Shown one piece after another: positions 1 through 7,270 of a stretch of 10,981 nt of DNA. The translations under genes and the position numbers were made by a program. The DNA is from Novosphingobium sp. (GTDB lineage: Bacteria; Pseudomonadota; Alphaproteobacteria; Sphingomonadales; Sphingomonadaceae). The notes under the pieces are model-generated. The model was not told the origin of the DNA, did no database searches, and saw only the letters and a list, made by a program, of their open reading frames with translations. Position 1 is the first letter of the stretch, and each line of letters opens with the position of its first letter. Where the stretch lies: the NCBI GenBank assembly GCA_027490345.1, contig JAIXYF010000060.1:1-10981 (forward strand), given 5' to 3'.

Positions 1-1690
1 GAATGTCGACATCTTCCATGAAACCATAGTGCAGAATCACGCGGAAGAAGCCGTGCACTTCGACGTGGAATTCGGCGCGCGTGGCCGGATCGATCTGGGG
101 AACATCGCCGACCGAAACGGGGAGCAGCACGACCCGTTCATGCAAGACCTGATTGTGCTTGAGGTTGTGCAGCAGTGCAGCGGGCAACACATCGGGCGAG
201 GCGGAGAGGAACACCGCCGTGCCGCGCACCCGGTGGATCGTGGCGGCGGTGGACTTGATGAAAACCGCCAGCGGCAGGCTGTCTTCCAGCATGCCTTCGC
301 GCATCAGGCGGCGGCCGGTGGACCAGGTGGTGAGCAGGGTGAAGATGATGAGGCCGACGGCAATCGGAAACCATGCGCCTTCGAAAAGCTTGGCAAGGCC
401 AGAGGCGAGCAGCACCGCATCGATCAGCACGAACGTGACGAAGCCCAGCACGCTACGCCACAAGGGGCCGCGCCAGATGCGGAACACCACGACATACTGC
501 ATGAGCGTGGTGATGAGCATCGTGCCGACGACGGCGAGGCCATAGGCGGGAAGCATCGCGGCCGAGGCGCGGAAGCCCACGACAAGCACCGCGACCATGA
601 CCGCAAGCGCCCAGTTGATCGCGGGGATATAGATCTGCCCGCGCGCATGCGAAGAAGTGTGGAGAATGCGCAGGCGCGGAATGAAGCCGAGCTGGACTGC
701 CTGCTGGGTGATCGAGAAGGCGCCGGAAATGACCGCCTGGCTGGCAATGATCGTGGCCAGCGTGGCAACGACAAGAAGCGGGATCGTGAGCTGGCTGGGC
801 ACCATGTGGAAGAACGGGTTATCGGCAAATTCGGGGTGCTGGATCAGCATCGCGGCCTGCCCCATATAATTGAGCAGGAGCGCAGGCACGCAGATGATAA
901 GCCAGGCCGCCGTGATCGGGCCGCGTCCGAAGTGGCCCATATCGGCATAGAGCGCCTCGGTGCCAGTGACCGCATAGACGATGGCCCCCAGCGACAGGAA
1001 CGAAAACAGCGGATGTGCTGCGAAGTAGGCCCACATGTACCAGGGATTGAGCGCAAGTAGCACTGCGGGATAGTGGACGATATGGCTGACGCCCATGGCC
1101 GCGATCACGATGAAATACACCAGCATGATCGGGCCAAACAGGCGGCCAACCTTTTCTGTGCCGCGATGCTGGATGGCGAAAAGGCCGGTGAGGAGAGCCA
1201 AGGCGATCCACACGATCCACGGTTTGAACGCACTGCTGACAACGCCAAGCCCCTCCACCGCCGAGATCACCGAGATGGCCGGCGTCAACATGGCATCGGC
1301 AAAGAACAGCGCAGTGGCAAACAGCGCACAGACCAGCAGCCAGCGGCGCGGTGCATTCGCGCCGAGTTCGCGGTGGATCAGCGCATAGAGCGCGAGGCTG
1401 CCCCCCTCCCCCCGGTTGTCACAGCGCATCACGAGAAAGACATACTTGATCGTGACGACAAACACGAAAAGCCAGAAGATCAGACTGATCACACCATAGA
1501 GATCGGTGACACCGGTGGTGAGGCCATAGCGCGGATCGAGCGTGGCTTGCAGCGCATAAAGCGGGCTTGTGCCGATATCGCCGAACACCACGCCAAGCGC
1601 ACCGAGCGTGAGCGCGGCGCGGCCTGACGGATGCTGGCTGGCGGAGTGATCGGATTCCATGGCGGAGGGGCGGGGCGAATGCTGTGTCAT
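1..1690 (-). CDS. kup: Kup-family potassium uptake permease (3' end outside window)
   Basis: Inner-membrane K+ uptake protein of the Kup/HAK/KUP family, thought to be a K+/H+ symporter. The minus frame reads without a stop from here to the window edge, giving about 563 residues of a protein usually 620-650 long, so only the end of the cytoplasmic C-terminal domain is missing. Family signatures seen in order are GVVFGDIGTSPLY near the N-terminus, DNRGEGG, TEALYADMGHFG, NYMGQ, IIASQAVISGAFS, GQIYIPAINW and LLHNLKHNQVLHERV, with about twelve hydrophobic segments. The start is uncertain. ATG codons in frame lie at 1717, 1690 and 1660; 1717 has a GGA six bases upstream but adds a tail unlike typical Kup, and 1690 is taken as a compromise. 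The gene is divergent from the KdpD/KdpE hybrid gene, which is its likely regulator (inference). A short G-run around 1401-1413 does not break the frame. Confidence 0.95.
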   Translation of the reverse strand, partial: MTQHSPRPSAMESDHSASQHPSGRAALTLGALGVVFGDIGTSPLYALQATLDPRYGLTTGVTDLYGVISLIFWLFVFVVTIKYVFLVMRCDNRGEGGSLALYALIHRELGANAPRRWLLVCALFATALFFADAMLTPAISVISAVEGLGVVSSAFKPWIVWIALALLTGLFAIQHRGTEKVGRLFGPIMLVYFIVIAAMGVSHIVHYPAVLLALNPWYMWAYFAAHPLFSFLSLGAIVYAVTGTEALYADMGHFGRGPITAAWLIICVPALLLNYMGQAAMLIQHPEFADNPFFHMVPSQLTIPLLVVATLATIIASQAVISGAFSITQQAVQLGFIPRLRILHTSSHARGQIYIPAINWALAVMVAVLVVGFRASAAMLPAYGLAVVGTMLITTLMQYVVVFRIWRGPLWRSVLGFVTFVLIDAVLLASGLAKLFEGAWFPIAVGLIIFTLLTTWSTGRRLMREGMLEDSLPLAVFIKSTAATIHRVRGTAVFLSASPDVLPAALLHNLKHNQVLHERVVLLPVSVGDVPQIDPATRAEFHVEVHGFFRVILHYGFMEDVDI

Positions 1691-1717
1691 GTCGCTTGCG
1701 TTGCGCCCGTTGGGCAT

Positions 1718-1795
1718 TAAGTTTCCATGTGGATTGTAGCCCTAGGCCAGCGGTGGGGGCGCGACTTTCCGGGCAGCGGCGCGTAGGACAGGGCC
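1718..1795. promoter_or_regulatory. Divergent intergenic region between kup and the KdpD/KdpE hybrid
   Basis: This is the only non-coding space between two divergent genes, so it must hold both promoters and any operator unless transcription starts inside a gene. Visible elements are TACAAT on the minus strand, a CCTAGG palindrome at 1741-1746, a short inverted repeat TCCA-TG-TGGA at 1724-1733, and an AGGA ribosome binding site at 1785-1788, seven bases before the plus-strand ATG. I could not identify a clear repeated operator for the winged-helix protein. Confidence 0.5.
1733..1738 (-). promoter_or_regulatory. Candidate -10 element of the kup promoter
   Basis: Read on the minus strand this is TACAAT, a close match to the sigma-70 -10 consensus. 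No recognisable -35 box lies 16-18 bp upstream, where the sequence is C/G-rich. Transcription would begin near 1726, which leaves almost no leader for the start at 1717 and about 36 bases for the start at 1690. A good -10 with no -35 is the pattern expected of an activator-dependent promoter, but this rests on a single hexamer. Confidence 0.35.
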
Positions 1796-3151
1796 ATGAA
1801 CCAGAGTACGCTCCCGGCTTTTGCCACGCTGCCCCCGCGCCCGACCTGGCAAAGCGCAGGCGCCGTTGTCGCCATGCTTGCGCTGGCCACGGGCATCGGC
1901 GCTGCCATGGCGGCGCGCTGGGAGAGCTTTCCGGTGGTGCTGCTCTATCTGCCGCCGGTGCTGGCAGCGGCAACCTTTGCCGGGCGCTGGCCAGCGCTGC
2001 TCGCGGCGGTGGCCGCCACGCTGGTCTCCAACTTCTTTTTCACCGAGCCTTACTACACGCTGCTGATCCACAGCCCCGGCGATGCGGTGACAGCAGCCAT
2101 GCTGCTGCTGGTCGGCCTTGTGACTAGCCATCTGGTCAGTTCGCTGCGGGTTCAGGCCGAACTTGCGGCGTTTCATGCCACCCGCAACGCGACGATTGCC
2201 GGGTTCGCGCGCCGCCTGCTGCCCTGCAGCGACGAGACGGCGATTGCCAAGGTGGCTGCGGCGCAATTGGCGAGCATCTTTGCTTGCCATGCCTGCGTGG
2301 TCGCCGCGGCAACCGAGCCACCCGGGGCCCAGCTGCTGGCCGGAGCGGCAGGGGTGGACCGGCTTACACCTGCCGATCTGGCGGTGGCCGCGCAAGCGCT
2401 CGGCAGCGGCGCCGCGACGGGACGCGGCATCGCCGGGGGCAGCCTGACCGACTGGCAATTCCACCCCGTGCGCGCGGCAGCGGGCGTGTTGGCGGCCGCA
2501 GGTCTGGCGCGGAGCGACGGCGCGGCGCCCGTGGCCGAAGACGGCCTATCCCTGCTGGACAATCTGCTTGACCAGATGGCGCTGGCGCTGGAGCGGGCGC
2601 GGCTGGAAAGCCTGGGGCGCGAAAACATCATGCTGCGCGGGCGCGATGATCTGCGTTCGGCCCTGCTCGGCTCGATCGGAACCGATATCCGGCCCCGGCT
2701 GCTGAGCATTGCGGCGGCGGTGCGCACGCTGCAGCGCGCAGGAAGCGCCGATGGCGAAGTGCTCCATGCCATTGCCGGTGAGACGGCCAAGCTTTCGGGG
2801 TTCATCGACAATCTGGCCGATCTTGACCTGACGCAGGATCAGGATCCGCTGGTGTTCGGCGAGGTGGCGATCGACCTCTATCGGCGCACGGCGACGCGGG
2901 GCGGCGCGGCAGTGCATCTGACGCCCAAGGAATTTGCGGTGCTGGCCGAACTGGCGCGCAATGCCGGGCGCGTGCTGAGCCACCGCTATCTGCTACGCGC
3001 GGTGTGGGGCCCGGCACACGAGGATCATGTCGATTATCTGCGCGTGTCGATCACCGCGCTGCGCCGCAAGCTGGGCGATGGGACGGGCGGCTGGCCACTG
3101 ATCGTGAACGAGCCGGCGGTGGGCTATCGGCTGCGGACCGACGCAAGCTGA
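1796..3151 (+). CDS. KdpD/KdpE hybrid: membrane-anchored winged-helix transcription regulator
   Basis: 451 aa that combine a sensor and a DNA-binding output in one chain. Residues 20-118 form the four-helix DUF4118 membrane domain of KdpD, including its NFFFTEPYYTL motif. Residues about 135-270 resemble the KdpD GAF domain and end in the helix MALALERARL. Residues 283-345 match the two DHp dimerisation helices of KdpD, but the usual SHD phosphoacceptor triplet reads GTD, with Thr296 where His belongs. No N, G1 or G2 ATP-binding boxes follow. The chain passes directly into a KdpE/OmpR-type winged helix at 352-447 (LTPKEF, VLSHRYLLRAVWG, recognition helix about 411-426, wing EPAVGYRL). The N-terminal KdpD/Usp region of full-length KdpD and the KdpE receiver are also absent. 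The start has AGGA seven bases upstream. The best inference is a one-component regulator of the divergent kup, responding to potassium, turgor or a cytosolic ligand. It overlaps the next gene tail to tail by 28 bp. Confidence 0.88.
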   Translation: MNQSTLPAFATLPPRPTWQSAGAVVAMLALATGIGAAMAARWESFPVVLLYLPPVLAAATFAGRWPALLAAVAATLVSNFFFTEPYYTLLIHSPGDAVTAAMLLLVGLVTSHLVSSLRVQAELAAFHATRNATIAGFARRLLPCSDETAIAKVAAAQLASIFACHACVVAAATEPPGAQLLAGAAGVDRLTPADLAVAAQALGSGAATGRGIAGGSLTDWQFHPVRAAAGVLAAAGLARSDGAAPVAEDGLSLLDNLLDQMALALERARLESLGRENIMLRGRDDLRSALLGSIGTDIRPRLLSIAAAVRTLQRAGSADGEVLHAIAGETAKLSGFIDNLADLDLTQDQDPLVFGEVAIDLYRRTATRGGAAVHLTPKEFAVLAELARNAGRVLSHRYLLRAVWGPAHEDHVDYLRVSITALRRKLGDGTGGWPLIVNEPAVGYRLRTDAS

Positions 3152-3750
3152 GCATCCCACACGGCCCAAGCGATATCGCGACCAGGCCAGGCCACTTTCG
3201 CGAAAGGCCACCGGGCGGCGATCCACGTATGCGCCCAGGCCGCCAACTGCTGATCAAACCCGGCATCGTATTCGGCCTTGGTCACCCAGATCCGCACTTG
3301 CGCATCATAGCCGGAAACCGGGCTGGGCGAGACATACAGGCTGCCGCGCTCACGCTGGCCATCGGGCGTGAGCACGGCATAGGCAAAGCTTTCCCGCGCG
3401 GCGAACCGGACGGCTTCGGTCTGCATATCGAGCAGGGCATCGGCGTCAGTGATGCCGGGGTGCGGCCAGGCGGTGCCGCGCGTGAAGGTCTGCTGCAAGT
3501 GCTCGATCGAGGACATGTAGGCCGCAAAATCAATCTTCACGAGATCGGGGCCAAGCGGCTGGAGCCGGAAGCCCGGTCCTTCGGCGCTGGTAGGGACAGC
3601 GAAATCCGCCGCGATGAACGGCAGGCTGGCGGGCGTTTGGGCGGCGGTGGAAGGCGTGGGAGGCGTTTGCTCTGCCGCCTGCACAAGGCCCGGCGCGGCC
3701 GCCATGAACGCCGCCATGAACAGTGCAGCGGTGACTATAATGCGCTTCAT
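3124..3750 (-). CDS. Exported GNAT-like domain protein
   Basis: 208 aa. Residues 1-25 look like a Sec signal peptide: KR, then a hydrophobic stretch, then an LVQA-A cleavage site. A Pro/Thr/Ala-rich linker follows (about 27-45), and then a compact domain (about 58-200). Its motifs, such as ESFAYAVLTPDG, GSLYVSP, GYDAQVRIWVTKAEYDAGF and WPFAKVAWPGR, recall a group of small GNAT acetyltransferase-like proteins. I recognise the pattern from memory and not from an alignment. An acetyl-CoA enzyme outside the cytoplasm would be unusual, so the fold may have another role. ATG 3750 is chosen over the upstream in-frame start at 3810 because the signal peptide begins there and a GGGGG run lies about eleven bases upstream. 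It follows the flippase by 74 bp and may be its last operon partner. The 3' end overlaps the hybrid regulator gene by 28 bp. Confidence 0.7.
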   Translation of the reverse strand: MKRIIVTAALFMAAFMAAAPGLVQAAEQTPPTPSTAAQTPASLPFIAADFAVPTSAEGPGFRLQPLGPDLVKIDFAAYMSSIEHLQQTFTRGTAWPHPGITDADALLDMQTEAVRFAARESFAYAVLTPDGQRERGSLYVSPSPVSGYDAQVRIWVTKAEYDAGFDQQLAAWAHTWIAARWPFAKVAWPGRDIAWAVWDAQLASVRSR

Positions 3751-3824
3751 CGGTGGCAGCCCCCTTCGTGTTGCGGCTGCGAAGGTTTCACGCCTGACAG
3801 CTGCGCGCAAGCGGGATTTGGAGT

Positions 3825-5297
3825 TCAGGCCGCCTTTGGCGCCTCGGCAAGCAGGGCAGCCGCGCGGCGCAGCGCCGGAGTGACCGGCAACGCCGCAACC
3901 AGCCAGCCCGCCGCCGCGCAGCCCAGCGGCACGGCAAGGGCCAAGAGCGGAGTGGACATGTTGGCCAACCGGTCTGCCAGAAAGGCGGCGCCGAAAGCAC
4001 CGGCAAGGGGCAGCAGCACCAGCCGCGCCGCTTCAGCTAACGCGGCATGTTCATCGCGGCGCAGCGCCATGCGGCCAAGCGCTGCTGCCGCCAGCACGGC
4101 GACCAGCGTGGCCGCCAGCGCTGCCCCCATCGCGCCGTCCATCCCGCCCAGCGGCGCAGCCAGCACGGTGAGCGCGGCCGTGGCAGCGGCGGCGGCCGTC
4201 TGGACCATAAGCACCCGCCCCTGCCGATCTGCCACGACCAGCGCGGCCGACGCCACGGCCGTGACCAGCGCGGCCATGCGCGCAAGGCAGAACACCGCCA
4301 CCACCGTGCCGGCAGCAGCCCACGCCGGACCGAGCGCGAGCGGAACCAGCCGATCTGCAAACAAGGCGAGCACGGCCAGCGCGGGCCAACCGAGCACCGC
4401 AAACAAGGCTGTGAGCCGCAGCCAGGCCCCGGGCCTTGCCCCGCCCTCACCGCGCGCGCGGTGCGCGGCAAGCGTGGTGAGCGCAAGCATCCCGGCGGGC
4501 TGGACGAACATGTCTGCCAAGGCGGTGACCATGCGGTTGCTGGCGCGATACAGCCCCGCGGCGGCGGGCGAAACGACGACGCCGAGGACGAGATCGCCGC
4601 TGTAATTGGCGAGGAAGCCGACGAAGACCGAGCCGAAGCGGCTGGCCGACCAGCGCAGCACGGCGCCGACTTCACCCAGCGCAGGGCGCGCGAACACGAA
4701 GCGCGGACCCAGACCGCCCAGCGCAAAGATGAGCAGCGCGGTGCGCACGTAGATCTGCGCGACCAGCGCCCACAGGCCCCAGCCCGCCAGCAGCAGCAGG
4801 ATCGCAGCGAGGCCGGATTCGACTTCGGCGACAACAGTGATCGCATAGTAGCGCCTCACCGCGCCGCTGCGCAGCATCGCGGCTTCGGCAAAGGCCGCGA
4901 GCGCAGCGAGCAGGACCGACGGGGCCAGCGCCAGGAGTACTTCGGAAACGCCGCTGCCCTGAAACAGCAATGGTGCGGCAAGGCCAAGCAGCACGAGCAG
5001 CATCGTCCACCCCGCAGCGACCGCAATGACCGCCGCAAGACAGGCGCTTGCGGTGCCGGCATGCCCGTTTGCCGGTGCCTTGAGCAGATATTCGAAGGGC
5101 CCCGTATAAAGCATAGTGCGCGCGAGCATGGCCAGCGCCCCAGCAATGGCAAACACGCCGAAATCCGCTGGCCCCAGATGCCGCGTGGCGACCAGCGTGA
5201 CCGCCACCATGGCAAGTTGCCCGCTGACGCGCGCCGCCATCGCGATGAGCGCGGTGCCGCCGCCGGCCCGGGCAAAGCGGGCGAGCTTCGCTTTCAT
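3825..5297 (-). CDS. Wzx-type oligosaccharide flippase (MOP/PST superfamily)
   Basis: 490 aa, almost wholly hydrophobic with about 12-14 membrane helices, which is the usual size for polysaccharide flippases. Such proteins move undecaprenyl-diphosphate-linked repeat units from the inner to the outer face of the plasma membrane. The N-terminal section fits the family: a basic start, then RVSGQLAMVAVTLVATRHLGPADFGVFAIA. The middle motif SRFGSVFVGFLANYSGDLVLGVVV and the region AAGLYRASNRMV are also typical. The start has GAAGG seven bases upstream and lies 24 bp behind the GT4 gene, so the two are almost certainly cotranscribed. The transported glycan cannot be deduced. The wzx name is withheld because flippases of this family vary widely and no polymerase partner is visible. 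Confidence 0.88.
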   Translation of the reverse strand: MKAKLARFARAGGGTALIAMAARVSGQLAMVAVTLVATRHLGPADFGVFAIAGALAMLARTMLYTGPFEYLLKAPANGHAGTASACLAAVIAVAAGWTMLLVLLGLAAPLLFQGSGVSEVLLALAPSVLLAALAAFAEAAMLRSGAVRRYYAITVVAEVESGLAAILLLLAGWGLWALVAQIYVRTALLIFALGGLGPRFVFARPALGEVGAVLRWSASRFGSVFVGFLANYSGDLVLGVVVSPAAAGLYRASNRMVTALADMFVQPAGMLALTTLAAHRARGEGGARPGAWLRLTALFAVLGWPALAVLALFADRLVPLALGPAWAAAGTVVAVFCLARMAALVTAVASAALVVADRQGRVLMVQTAAAAATAALTVLAAPLGGMDGAMGAALAATLVAVLAAAALGRMALRRDEHAALAEAARLVLLPLAGAFGAAFLADRLANMSTPLLALAVPLGCAAAGWLVAALPVTPALRRAAALLAEAPKAA

Positions 5298-5321
5298 GAC
5301 GAGACCTTCATGAGCCGCGTT

Positions 5322-6395
5322 TCACGCCGTGTGCGCCAGCGTGCGCAAGGTGGAGAGCAGATTGCGCCCGGCGCTGGCCCAGGTGTAGCCTGCGGCGCGG
5401 ATCCGCCCGGCGACAACCAATTGCGCGCAAGGCAAGCTGGCGAGCGCGGCCCGCCATGCGGCAGGATCATCGGGATCAGCATAGCACGCGGCATCGCCGC
5501 ACACTTCGGGCACCGCGCCGCAAGGGGCGGCGATCACCGGGCAGCCGCACAGCATGGCTTCGACCGGGGGCAAGCCGAAGCCTTCGGTGCGCGAGGGAAA
5601 GAGCAGCGCAGCCGCGCCTTCATAAAGCGCGCGCAGCGCGGCATCATCGCACGATCCGGCAAACACGGCATCGGCCGGCGGGGCAAGCCCGGCCGCTTCG
5701 AGCACGGCGCGCGGCGGACCGACGATGACCAGCCGCAAAGGGGCCAGCGCGCCCGCAGCGAAGGCCGCAAAGACGACCGCATTGTTCTTGTAGGCCTTGG
5801 GACTGCCGAACATCAGCGCATAGTGGCCGCGGGCGAGGCCAAGACGCGCGAGCGCGGCAAGATCGGGCGCCGCTTCGAGGATATGGTCCGCCCCGTTGTG
5901 CAAGACATCCGCGCCGGGCTTGCCAGTGACCCCGCCCCGGGCCAGCTCCTGCGCCGAAAAGGCCGAGACGGTGAGCACCCGCGCGCTGGAGCGGGCCATC
6001 AGCGGGGTGAGCAGGCGATATCCCAGCCGCTGCCGCCATGGATACGAGCTATCGGCGCGCAGGAACTGCGCATCGTGCAGCAAGGTGAGCTTGGGCCGGT
6101 GCGCCACCGGCGCGAGATTGGCGAGATTGACCAGCAGCCCGCCCGCCGCCAGCCGAGGCAGGCGCCATTGCTCCCACGCTTGCGAGGCCGGGCGGTCATC
6201 CTCAATCAGCTGGATCGCGGCGAGCGGCGGGCCGCCCGCGCAGCCTTTGGGGACGATCAGCGCGCAAGGCGGATCATCGGGCGCGGGATCACCGGCGAGA
6301 AGTTCATCGACTTCGGCGATCAGGCGCGCGGCGACCCGGTGAACACCATTGTGCCCGCCTGCGCGGAACTTCCCGTTGAAGACGACGCGGCGCAT
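5322..6395 (-). CDS. GT4-family glycosyltransferase (GT-B fold)
   Basis: 357 aa, a retaining glycosyltransferase expected to add a sugar from an activated donor to a lipid-linked oligosaccharide on the cytoplasmic face of the membrane. The N-terminal domain opens with VVFNGKF and GVHRVA, and has LLHDAQF (His107-Asp108) and LTVSAFS. The C-terminal donor-binding domain shows GSPKAYKNN (about 198-205), LVIVG, then the E-x7-E signature EGFGLPPVE (Glu271 and Glu279), followed by CGCPVIAA and PEVCGDAACYADPDD. It begins only 5 bp after the GT2 stop codon and ends 24 bp before the flippase, so it sits in the middle of an operon. Its first 30 residues resemble those of the divergent GT4 at 7447, so the two are probably paralogous. 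Sugar and linkage are unknown. Confidence 0.92.
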   Translation of the reverse strand: MRRVVFNGKFRAGGHNGVHRVAARLIAEVDELLAGDPAPDDPPCALIVPKGCAGGPPLAAIQLIEDDRPASQAWEQWRLPRLAAGGLLVNLANLAPVAHRPKLTLLHDAQFLRADSSYPWRQRLGYRLLTPLMARSSARVLTVSAFSAQELARGGVTGKPGADVLHNGADHILEAAPDLAALARLGLARGHYALMFGSPKAYKNNAVVFAAFAAGALAPLRLVIVGPPRAVLEAAGLAPPADAVFAGSCDDAALRALYEGAAALLFPSRTEGFGLPPVEAMLCGCPVIAAPCGAVPEVCGDAACYADPDDPAAWRAALASLPCAQLVVAGRIRAAGYTWASAGRNLLSTLRTLAHTA

Positions 6396-6400
6396 GGGCG

Positions 6401-7270
6401 TTACATCCGCTCGATCTTGCGCGGATCGATCCGCCCGAGCGCGAGATCGGCCAGCGCCCGCACGTTTCCGGCAAGCCGGCCCGCGCGATCGATATGCGGT
6501 TCGGGAAACGGCGCGCGCAGCACGTTGGCAGCGAAATTCTGCCAGAACAAGCGCCGCGCCAGCCAGCGCGGGATCGTGCCCTTGCGCAGCAGATAGACCA
6601 GATTGGCCACTTGCGAATAGCCCAGCTTGCGCCCCGACGTGCGCCCGCCGCGCACCCCCAGATGCACCCCGGTGATGCGCCCGCTGGAGACCAGCCGCCC
6701 GCGCCGGGCCAGCTGCATGGTGAGATCAATATCTTCCTGCCAGCCATAAAGCGGCAGGGCTTCATCAAAGCGCAGGCCGCGCATCAGCGACATGCGCAGC
6801 GCCATGTTGCAGCCATAAAGCGCCTCGCGCGGGATGATGGCAGGATCGAGCGACGCGGCATCGCGGGCAATCCGGTCAAGCGCCTGCTGCGGGGTGAAAC
6901 CACCGTGGCGCACCCCATCGGCCACGAGATTGCCAGTGACACCCGCTATCCCCGGATCGGAGACAAACAGCGCCTCAAGCTCTGCCAGATAATCGGGCGC
7001 CATCACGAAATCATCATCGAGAAACAGCACCACATCAGCCCGCCCGGCCAGCAGATCGAGCGCGCAATTGCGCTGGCGGCACAGCCCCTTGGGCGAAAGC
7101 GCGAGTTCGGGGACGACTTGGCTATCCCCGGCAGTGCCGAAATCGGCGTGCGAGGGCGCCACGAGGAGCACACCATCTGGGCGCCGCGTTTGCCGGGCGA
7201 TGAGATCGACCGTTTCGCGCAGCAGCGCTGGGCGACCGATTGTTGCAATGGCGATGTGGATACGCAGCAT
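6401..7270 (-). CDS. GT2-family glycosyltransferase (GT-A fold)
   Basis: 289 aa from ATG 7270. An inverting glycosyltransferase of the GT2 family, probably acting on the same lipid-linked oligosaccharide as its neighbours. Visible signatures are the N-terminal nucleotide-binding start IAIATIGRPALLRETV, a KGLCRQRN segment, the metal-binding FLDDD (Asp85-87), GCNMALR before the acceptor site and GWQEDIDL (Glu179-Asp180) as the likely catalytic base region. There are no membrane helices of note, and the C-terminus is basic and amphipathic. An in-frame TTG lies at 7279, but it falls inside a predicted stem and ATG fits the family start better. It is the first gene of a minus-strand cluster (GT2, GT4, flippase, exported protein), and a nested hairpin occupies its leader. 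Donor sugar unknown. Confidence 0.92.
   Translation of the reverse strand: MLRIHIAIATIGRPALLRETVDLIARQTRRPDGVLLVAPSHADFGTAGDSQVVPELALSPKGLCRQRNCALDLLAGRADVVLFLDDDFVMAPDYLAELEALFVSDPGIAGVTGNLVADGVRHGGFTPQQALDRIARDAASLDPAIIPREALYGCNMALRMSLMRGLRFDEALPLYGWQEDIDLTMQLARRGRLVSSGRITGVHLGVRGGRTSGRKLGYSQVANLVYLLRKGTIPRWLARRLFWQNFAANVLRAPFPEPHIDRAGRLAGNVRALADLALGRIDPRKIERM

Noticed and set aside
29..1060. 343-codon plus-strand open frame
   Set aside because: Antisense to kup; charged, motif-free translation.
1401..1413. Possible frameshift in kup at a C/G homopolymer run
   Set aside because: The Kup frame continues correctly on both sides of the run (DNRGEGGSLALYAL), so no shift is needed.
1742..2464. 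240-codon minus-strand open frame
   Set aside because: Antisense to the membrane and GAF parts of the hybrid regulator; no recognisable motif.
1796..3151. Call as an ordinary KdpD sensor histidine kinase
   Set aside because: The ATP-binding domain is absent, the phosphoacceptor His is Thr, and the C-terminus is a winged helix.
3004..4605. 533-codon plus-strand open frame
   Set aside because: It overlaps the end of the hybrid regulator in another frame and is antisense to two well-supported genes; its composition is low-complexity Ala/Ser/Arg.
4047..6596. 849-codon open frame on the plus strand
   Set aside because: It lies wholly antisense to the flippase, GT4 and GT2 genes, and its translation is a mix of Arg, His, Gln and Gly with no motif. 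This is the usual antisense artefact of high-GC genes.
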